Below are positions 24,135 to 29,984 of a stretch of DNA of 29,984 nt, piece after piece. Position numbers and translations under genes: made by a program. Numbering within the stretch: the first letter of the stretch is position 1; the number at the start of each line of letters is the position of its first letter. Origin of the DNA: an uncultured beta proteobacterium (GTDB lineage Bacteria > Pseudomonadota > Gammaproteobacteria > Burkholderiales > SG8-39); NCBI GenBank assembly GCA_902826155.1, contig CADEDU010000009.1, positions 35,649 through 65,632 of the forward strand. Reading direction: 5' to 3'. The notes under the pieces are model-generated. The model did no database searches. It worked only from the letters and a program-made list of their open reading frames with translations, and had not been told where the DNA came from.

Positions 24135-25625
24135 ATGAGTGATCCGAACTTCATCACCGAGGTGCCCGAAGCCGTCAGCGGCGACGCGTTCGTGCAGGTG
24201 AAGTACGACGATTCGATTCCGAACAACGTCGATCTCGATTCCGACAGGCAACTGCAGCGCGCGCTCGAGCAGTGGCATCCGAACTATCTCGGCTGGTGGA
24301 AGGACATGGGGCCCGAGGGTTTCCAGAGCTCCGAGGTGTATCTGCGCACGGCGGTGGGCGTGGACCCGAGCGGCTGGGCCAAGTTCGGCCACGTGAAGAT
24401 GCCCGACTATCGCTGGGGCATCCTGCTCGCGCCGAAAGTCGAAGGACGCAAGATTCCATGCGGCCGCCATGCCGGCGAACCGGCGTGGCAGGAAGTGCCC
24501 GGTGAGTACCGCTCGCTGCTGCGCCGGCTGATCGTCGTCCAGGCCGACACCGAGCCGGCTTCGGTCGAACAGCAGCGCTACCTCGGCAAGACCGCGCCGT
24601 CGCTCTACGACATGCGCAACCTGTTCCAGGTGAACGTGGAAGAGGGCCGCCATCTGTGGGCGATGGTGTATCTGCTGATCAAGTACTTCGGCCGAGACGG
24701 TCGTGAGGAGGCGCAGGCGCTGCTCGAGCGACGTTCAGCTGATGCGAACAACCCGCGCATCCTCGGCGCGTTCAACGAGCGCACGCCCGACTGGCTGTCG
24801 TTCTTCATGTTCACCTACTTCACCGATCGCGACGGCAAGATGCAGCTGGCCGCGCTTGCCGAAAGCGGCTTCGATCCGCTGTCGCGCAGCACCCGGTTCA
24901 TGCTCACCGAGGAGGCGCACCATCTGTTCGTCGGCGAGACGGGCGTGGGTCGCACCATCGAGGCAACGTGTACCGCGATGAACAAGGCCGGCATCAAGGA
25001 TCCGTACGACGTCGCCGCGATCCGCAAGCTCGGCGTGGTCGATCTGCCGCTGTTGCAGCGCAAGGCCAACTTCCACATGTCGGTCACGCGCGATCTGTTC
25101 GGCTCGGAGATCTCGAGCAATGCGGCCGAGGCCTTCAGCGCCGGATTGAAAGGGCGCTTCAACGAGGAGAAGCTCAAGGACGACCACAGGCTGGAGAACG
25201 CGACGTATCCGGTGATGCGCGTGGTCGAGGGCAAGCTCGTCACCGAAGACGTGCCCGCATTGCGCTCGATCAATGCGCGTCTGCTCGATGACTACATCGC
25301 CGATTGCCAGGGCGGACTCGATCGCTGGAACAAGGTGATCGAGAAGGCCGGCATCGACTTTCGCCTCAGCCAGCCGCACAAGGGAGTCAACCGGCGCATT
25401 GGCGAGTTCAAGGACAACCGCATCGCGCCCGACGGCACCGTGCTGAGCCAGGCCGACTGGGACGCACGCATGGGCGGGTGGCTGCCGAACGACGCGGACA
25501 TGCAGTTCATCGCGTCGCTCATGCAACCGTGCCACGAGCGCGGCAAGTACGCGAGCTGGATCGCGCCGCCGCGCGTGGGCATCAACAACCAGGCCGGTGA
25601 TTTCGAGTACGTGCGGATTCACTGA
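24135..25625 (+). CDS. boxB: Benzoyl-CoA 2,3-epoxidase subunit B (BoxB)
   Basis: This 496-residue non-haem di-iron oxygenase subunit forms the 2,3-epoxide of benzoyl-CoA with O2 and electrons from the reductase BoxA. Ferritin-like metal ligands are visible: Glu140 (ADTEPAS), Glu170 and His173 in VEEGRHLW, Asp231 (TDRDG), and Glu260 and His263 in LTEEAHHLF. Spacing matches the ligand set I recall for Azoarcus evansii BoxB with a constant shift of 20 residues. ATG 24135 has GGAGGAG 5 bases upstream; the frame continuing up to 24018 is not family-like. It follows benzoate-CoA ligase after a 303-base promoter region and is followed by a strong hairpin. Unlike standard clusters, boxA and boxC are not adjacent. 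Confidence 0.96.
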   Translation: MSDPNFITEVPEAVSGDAFVQVKYDDSIPNNVDLDSDRQLQRALEQWHPNYLGWWKDMGPEGFQSSEVYLRTAVGVDPSGWAKFGHVKMPDYRWGILLAPKVEGRKIPCGRHAGEPAWQEVPGEYRSLLRRLIVVQADTEPASVEQQRYLGKTAPSLYDMRNLFQVNVEEGRHLWAMVYLLIKYFGRDGREEAQALLERRSADANNPRILGAFNERTPDWLSFFMFTYFTDRDGKMQLAALAESGFDPLSRSTRFMLTEEAHHLFVGETGVGRTIEATCTAMNKAGIKDPYDVAAIRKLGVVDLPLLQRKANFHMSVTRDLFGSEISSNAAEAFSAGLKGRFNEEKLKDDHRLENATYPVMRVVEGKLVTEDVPALRSINARLLDDYIADCQGGLDRWNKVIEKAGIDFRLSQPHKGVNRRIGEFKDNRIAPDGTVLSQADWDARMGGWLPNDADMQFIASLMQPCHERGKYASWIAPPRVGINNQAGDFEYVRIH

Positions 25626-25640
25626 GCGCCGACGGGTTAC

Positions 25641-25665
25641 GGACCGCGCGCGACGGGCGCGGTCC
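25641..25665 (+). terminator. Strong hairpin downstream of boxB, probable terminator
   Basis: GGACCGCGC (25641-25649) pairs perfectly with GCGCGGTCC (25657-25665) around a 7-base loop, 15 bases after the boxB stop. It is followed by AAGATTTTG, a weak T-run. The stem strength and position suggest that the boxB transcript ends here, separating it from the next gene. Confidence 0.6.
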
Positions 25666-25744
25666 AAGATTTTGAGGATTCTGTCGGGCCCGCATCCGCA
25701 TCGCGCCGATCGGCGAGAATCACGGCTCCCCAAAGGAGACTGCC

Positions 25745-28126
25745 GTGACCAGCTTCGGCATAGGTGCCCCCGTTCCGCGGCGTGAGGACCAGCGCCTGCT
25801 CACCGGCGCTGGCCGCTACGCCGACGATTGCAACTTGCCGGGCCAGGCGTATGCCGCGTTCGTGCGTGCCACGCATGGCCATGCGGACCTCGAAGGTGTG
25901 GACGTTGCGGCTGCGAGCGCGATACCAGGCGTGCTCGGCGTGTTCACCGGGCGTGACCTCGCCGCTGGCGGTGTCGGTGCGATCCCGACGTTGATCGCCG
26001 AGCGAGGCTTCGGCATCCGCAACCGCGACGGTTCGGCGTTCGGCGAGCCGCAGTGGCCGCCGATCGCGATCGAGCGGGTGCGATACGTCGGCGAGTTGGT
26101 GGCGATCGTGGTTGCGACCTCGCGCGAGGCTGCGCTCGATGCGGCCGAAGCCGTCGGCGTGCGGTATCGCGATCACCCGGTGCTCGTCGATCCACACGAG
26201 GCGATGCGTCCAGGCGCGGTCCAGCTTCATGCCAACCTCCCGGGCAATCGCGAGTTCGACTGGGAATGTGGTGATGCTGCTGCAACGGCGCGGGCGATCG
26301 AGCAGGCTGCGCACGTCACTCGGCTGCGGCTCGTCGACAATCGTCTGATTACTGCGTTCATGGAGCCGCGCGCGGCGCTGGCGGCGTGGGATGCGGCGGG
26401 CGAGCGGTTGACGTTCCATGCCGGGCTGCAAAGCGTTCACCAGCTCGCGGCCAATCTGTCGCGCATCCTGGGTGTGCCGGTCGAGCGGATCCATTGCACC
26501 AGCGGTGATGTCGGCGGCGGCTTCGGCACCAAGATCCAGCCCTATTGCGAATACGTCGCGCTCGCTTGGGCGTCGCGCCGCCTCGGCCGGCCGCTCAAGT
26601 GGACCGCCGCGCGCACCGAAGGCTTCGTGAGTGACGCGCAGTCGCGCGACCAGCTTCTCACTGGTGAACTGGCGCTCGGTGCGGATGGTCGCGTCACCGC
26701 GCTGCGTGTGCATTCGATCGCCAACCTGGGCGCCTACATTGCCTCGGGGATTCCAGCCTCGACGCTGCTCAACATGCAGCGGATGATTTCCAGCCTCTAC
26801 GCGATTCCGGCCATCCACCTTCGCGTCGAAGGCGTGCTCACCAACACGGTGCCGATCAACGTGTATCGCGGCGTCGGTCGTATCGAATGCGTGTACACCG
26901 TGGAGCGTCTGATGGAGCGCGCTGCGCGCGAGACCGGCCGCGACCCGGTCGACCTGCGACGGCGCAACATGGTGCGAACGTTCCCGTATCGAAGTGCGAC
27001 CGGCGCGGTGTACGACTCGGGTGATTTCGTCGCACGCATGGACGAAGCGATTGCTGCCGCCGCCCTCGAAGGCTTTGCCGCTCGGCGTGAAGCCTCCGTC
27101 CGTCGCGGCCGGTTGCGCGGCCTGGGCGTCGGGCCTTACATCGAAGGAACGGGCGGCGCCCCGCAGGAGTTCGCTGAGGTGCAGGTGCATGGCGACGGCA
27201 CGGTCGACGTGCCGCTTGGCGCGTTGTCACAGGGCCAGGGGCACGAGACGGTGTTCGCGCAAGTCGTTGCCGAGCGACTGGGCGTGCCGTTCGAGTCGGT
27301 GCGCATCGTGATGGGCGATACCGACAAGGTTGCGCGCGGCTGGGGCACCTTCGCTTCGCGATCGATGGTTCGCGCGGGTGCCGCGTGTGCAGAGGTGGTC
27401 GATCTGGTGATCGCGGCCGGGCGCGACATGGCGGCGCATCTGCTCGAAGCGGCGGTCGCTGAAATCGAGTACCGACAGGGCGTCTTTCGCGTGATCGGTA
27501 CCGACCGCACGATCGGCCTGTTCGACGTTGCGCGCGCCGCGGAGCTCGGCACGCTGCCCGGAGAGTTCGGTCGGGCACTGCAGGCGAGCAAGATGCACGA
27601 GAACCCGGCCTTCGCCTTCGCCAATGGTTGCGAACTGTGCGAAGTGGAAGTCGATCCCGAGACCGGATTGGCCGAAGTGGTTGCGCTCCACGTGGTCGAC
27701 GACTCGGGCCGCGCGGTCAATCCGCCGATCGTGCACGGGCAGATGCACGGTGCGATCGCCCAAGGCATCGGGCAGGCGCTGTTCGAGCGCACGGTGTACG
27801 ACGGGTCGAGCGGACAGCTGCTTTCCGGATCGTTCATGGACTACGCGATTCCCAGGGCCGACGAGGTTCCGGCCATCGCGGTGACGAGCCGCGACGTACC
27901 GAGTCCGACCAACGTGCTCGGCGTGAAGGGCGCAGGCGAGGGCGGCACGGTCGGCGCACCGGCTGCGGTGATCCACGCGATACTCGATGCGCTCGCGCCG
28001 CTCGGCGTCACCGACCTCGACATGCCGGCCACGCCGGAGCGCGTCTGGCATGCGATTCGCGCGGCACGAGGGACGGAACGGCAAACAGCACCGAAAACGG
28101 CACCGGCAAGGAGATCGAGTTCATGA
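25745..28126 (+). CDS. Xanthine dehydrogenase/aldehyde oxidase family molybdopterin-binding large subunit
   Basis: This 793-residue protein has the full-length catalytic subunit layout: the aldehyde oxidase a/b-hammerhead domain (RREDQRLLTGAGRYADD, about 1-120) and the molybdopterin-binding domain. Cofactor and active-site motifs are GGGFGTK at 257-263, YRGVGR at 374-379 and GVKGAGEGG at 726-734, with Glu732 as the catalytic base. The AYRCSFR loop of CO dehydrogenase is absent, so this is an aldehyde or N-heterocycle hydroxylase type. The FAD and 2Fe-2S subunits normally encoded beside it are missing in this window. Start is GTG 25745 with AAAGGAG upstream. It overlaps the SDR gene as ATGA. 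Oxidation of an aromatic aldehyde to benzoate would fit the context but is inference. Confidence 0.9.
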   Translation: MTSFGIGAPVPRREDQRLLTGAGRYADDCNLPGQAYAAFVRATHGHADLEGVDVAAASAIPGVLGVFTGRDLAAGGVGAIPTLIAERGFGIRNRDGSAFGEPQWPPIAIERVRYVGELVAIVVATSREAALDAAEAVGVRYRDHPVLVDPHEAMRPGAVQLHANLPGNREFDWECGDAAATARAIEQAAHVTRLRLVDNRLITAFMEPRAALAAWDAAGERLTFHAGLQSVHQLAANLSRILGVPVERIHCTSGDVGGGFGTKIQPYCEYVALAWASRRLGRPLKWTAARTEGFVSDAQSRDQLLTGELALGADGRVTALRVHSIANLGAYIASGIPASTLLNMQRMISSLYAIPAIHLRVEGVLTNTVPINVYRGVGRIECVYTVERLMERAARETGRDPVDLRRRNMVRTFPYRSATGAVYDSGDFVARMDEAIAAAALEGFAARREASVRRGRLRGLGVGPYIEGTGGAPQEFAEVQVHGDGTVDVPLGALSQGQGHETVFAQVVAERLGVPFESVRIVMGDTDKVARGWGTFASRSMVRAGAACAEVVDLVIAAGRDMAAHLLEAAVAEIEYRQGVFRVIGTDRTIGLFDVARAAELGTLPGEFGRALQASKMHENPAFAFANGCELCEVEVDPETGLAEVVALHVVDDSGRAVNPPIVHGQMHGAIAQGIGQALFERTVYDGSSGQLLSGSFMDYAIPRADEVPAIAVTSRDVPSPTNVLGVKGAGEGGTVGAPAAVIHAILDALAPLGVTDLDMPATPERVWHAIRAARGTERQTAPKTAPARRSSS

Positions 28127-28974
28127 GCACATCGATGGCAGGCAAGACCGTTTTCATCACCGGCTCGACCGATGGCGTCGGGCGTGTCGTTGCCGAGCGT
28201 TTGGCGCGTGCCGGCGCGACGGTGCTGATCCACGGCCGTGACGCCGCGCGTGGGGCGCAGACGCTTGCGCAGATCACGGCCGCAGGCGCACGCGGCGCGT
28301 TCTATCGGGCCGACCTCGCATCGCTCGCCGAGGTGGAAGCCCTGGCCGAGCAAGTGCTGCGCGAGCACTCGCGTATCGATCTGCTCATCAACAATGCCGG
28401 GGTCGGCAGCGGCGGCGACAACGATCGGACGCGCCGACTGAGCGCGGATGGCTACGAGCTGCGCTTTGCGGTCAACTATCTCGCGCATTTCCTGCTCACC
28501 GCGCGCCTGCTGCGGTCGATCGTCGGCGCAGCGCCTGCGCGCATCGTCAATGTCGCCTCGCTCGGTCAGCAGGCCATCGACTTCGACGACGTGATGATCG
28601 AACGCGGCTTCAACGGCACGCGCGCGTACTGCCAGAGCAAGCTCGCGCAGATCCTGTTCACGATCGATCTGGCCGAGCGGCTGCAAGGCACGCGCACCAC
28701 CGTGCACAGTCTGCATCCGGCCACGTTCATGAACACGACGATGGTGCGCGAGGCCGGGCGCACGCCGATCAGCACGGTCGAGCAAGGGGCCGATGCGATC
28801 GAGTACGTGGCGACATCGCCCGAACTCGACGCGCGTTCAGGCTTGTTTTTCAACGGCAAGCGCGAAGCGCGGGCCGATCCGCAGGCGTACGAGGCGCGGT
28901 CGCGCCAGCGGCTCCACGCGCTGAGCCTGAAGCTCGCGCGATTGCCCGAAGACGCGTTCAGAATCAGCGTTTGA
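28123..28974 (+). CDS. Short-chain dehydrogenase/reductase, retinol-dehydrogenase-like
   Basis: This 283-residue Rossmann-fold SDR shows the cofactor motif TGSTDGVG (about 14-21), NNAGVG, a catalytic Ser in NVASLG and the YCQSK active-site YxxxK. The Arg-containing HGRDAAR after beta-2 suggests NADP(H). Members of this subgroup act on alcohols and ketones of lipophilic compounds. ATG 28123 overlaps the stop of the molybdenum hydroxylase gene (ATGA) and has AAGGAG 9 bases upstream, so the two are translated together; the longer frame starting at 27628 is a shadow of the upstream gene. The pair may carry out successive alcohol and aldehyde oxidation of one substrate. Confidence 0.92.
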   Translation: MSTSMAGKTVFITGSTDGVGRVVAERLARAGATVLIHGRDAARGAQTLAQITAAGARGAFYRADLASLAEVEALAEQVLREHSRIDLLINNAGVGSGGDNDRTRRLSADGYELRFAVNYLAHFLLTARLLRSIVGAAPARIVNVASLGQQAIDFDDVMIERGFNGTRAYCQSKLAQILFTIDLAERLQGTRTTVHSLHPATFMNTTMVREAGRTPISTVEQGADAIEYVATSPELDARSGLFFNGKREARADPQAYEARSRQRLHALSLKLARLPEDAFRISV

Positions 28975-29001
28975 TAACCCACACTCCGAAAAGGAACCCG
29001 A

Positions 29002-29984
29002 ATGACTGCTGCCTTTCCCGCGCTGGCTCGCCTGACTGCATGCGGTGCATTGCTCGCCTCTTTCGCTGCGTTCGCGCAAGGCGGTCCGGGCGGATATCCG
29101 AGCAAGCCGGTGCGCGTGATCGTGCCGGCCGCAGCGGGCAGCCTCACTGATCCGGTGGCGCGCATCATCACCGAGGAGCTTGCGCGCCGCACGAACCAGT
29201 CATGGGTGATCGACAACCGACCCGGCGCGGGCGGCATGATCGGAGCGGAGGCCGCGGCGCGCAGCCCGGCCGATGGTTACACGCTGCTCTTCTCGGCGAA
29301 CGCGCTCATCATCACGCCGAGCCTCTATCCCAACACCACGCGCTACAAGGTTGTCGAGGACTTCACGCCGATCAGCTTGGCCGCACGCGCCGACAATCTG
29401 CTGGTCGCCTCGTCGGCCGCAGGCGTCAAGAGCATCAAGGAACTGGTCGAACTCACCAGGAAGACGCCGGGTGGCTTGAACTACACCTCGCCGCTGATCG
29501 GTTCGGCCGCGCATCTCACCGTGGAACTGTTCCGGACCAGCGCCGGCATTCCGCTCAATCACGTCGCCTACAAGGACGCATCGCAAGGCACCACCGACAC
29601 GCTCTCGGGCCGCATTGCGGTCAACATCATGGGGATCTCGACCGCGTTGCCGCACATCCGCGCGGGCAAGATCGTGCCGCTCGCGTGGACCGGATCGCGC
29701 CGCGCAGCCGAACTGCCCGATACCCCGACGTTCGCCGAGGCCGGCTATCCGCAGGTGCACCTCGGGCTGTGGTTCGGATACTTCGCGCCGGCGAAACTGC
29801 CCGCCGATATCGCCGCGTATCTCAACCAACAGGTCAACGCCGCGCTGAAGGCGCCCGCAGTTGCAGAGAAGCTGGCCGGCATGAGCATCGAAGCAAGCGG
29901 CAGCACCGCGCAGGCACTGGCCGAGTTGATCGCGCGCGAGCAGCCGATCTACGCGAAAGTGGTGGCTGCCGCGGGCATCAAGCT
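29002..29984 (+). CDS. Bug/TctC-family periplasmic substrate-binding protein; 3' end outside window
   Basis: The frame opens at ATG 29002 (AAAAGGAAC upstream) and stays open to the window edge, giving 327 residues, about the full family length, so only a few residues are missing. A signal peptide (MTAAFPALARLTACG, cleavage near AFA-QGGPG) is followed by the Bug pattern YPSKPVRVIVPAAAGS, NRPGAGGMIGAE, PADGYTLLF and HVAYKDASQG. It starts 27 bases after the SDR stop, so it is probably co-transcribed with the molybdenum hydroxylase and SDR, and may capture their substrate. This is the fourth Bug gene here. Confidence 0.92.
   Translation, partial: MTAAFPALARLTACGALLASFAAFAQGGPGGYPSKPVRVIVPAAAGSLTDPVARIITEELARRTNQSWVIDNRPGAGGMIGAEAAARSPADGYTLLFSANALIITPSLYPNTTRYKVVEDFTPISLAARADNLLVASSAAGVKSIKELVELTRKTPGGLNYTSPLIGSAAHLTVELFRTSAGIPLNHVAYKDASQGTTDTLSGRIAVNIMGISTALPHIRAGKIVPLAWTGSRRAAELPDTPTFAEAGYPQVHLGLWFGYFAPAKLPADIAAYLNQQVNAALKAPAVAEKLAGMSIEASGSTAQALAELIAREQPIYAKVVAAAGIK

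Noticed and set aside
25745..28126. CO dehydrogenase large subunit (CoxL)
   Set aside because: The AYRCSFR active-site loop of form I CO dehydrogenase is not present, and coxS and coxM are absent.

Overview
The window is high-GC, densely packed proteobacterial DNA that looks like an environmental member of the Burkholderiales. The case for that is four separate periplasmic receptors of the Bug/TctC type (a family greatly expanded in that order), a complete TRAP transporter, and genes for CoA-dependent aromatic catabolism. No rRNA, tRNA, CRISPR array, insertion sequence or integrase was seen. Most of the window reads as chromosomal catabolic DNA.

Layout. 1-2041 (+): the end of an AtuA-like gene, its small AtuA-related partner and an HSL-type esterase. 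2089-6622 (-): a translationally coupled operon with a Bug receptor, two paralogous alpha/beta hydrolases, a phosphonatase-like HAD hydrolase and, after a gap, a second Bug receptor. 6721-7935 (+): an M29/NicX-like metalloprotein. 8004-9080 (-): a luciferase-like oxidoreductase. 9241-10317 (+): a thioredoxin-fold gene with an in-frame TGA at its redox motif, best read as a selenoprotein. 10604-12565 (+): a secreted DUF4214-like protein and a flavin reductase-like protein. 12569-13867 (-): a MetE-like protein with a histone-like Lys/Ala tail. 13948-15807 (+): an FAD aromatic hydroxylase carrying a pentapeptide minisatellite. 15976-18865 (+): a TRAP transporter (receptor, small and large permeases). 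18936-22120 (-): a Bug receptor, a zinc alcohol dehydrogenase and the BoxR-type regulator. 22236-25625 (+): benzoate-CoA ligase and BoxB. 25745-29984 (+): an unaccompanied molybdopterin hydroxylase subunit, a short-chain dehydrogenase and the start of a fourth Bug gene.

The core system is aerobic CoA-linked benzoate degradation. The ligase makes benzoyl-CoA, BoxB epoxidises its ring, and the BoxR-type protein probably senses benzoyl-CoA. boxA, boxC and the semialdehyde dehydrogenase gene are not in the window. The neighbouring alcohol dehydrogenase, molybdenum hydroxylase and SDR could feed aromatic alcohols or aldehydes into benzoate, which is inference.

The boxB promoter is unusually readable. 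A perfect FNR-type palindrome lies about 41 bp upstream of the start predicted from a TATAGT -10 box. That -10 box sits inside one copy of a GCA-RTATA-KTGC operator. A second, perfectly palindromic copy follows downstream, and a third lies in the boxR/ligase divergent promoter. This suggests combined control by oxygen level and benzoyl-CoA.
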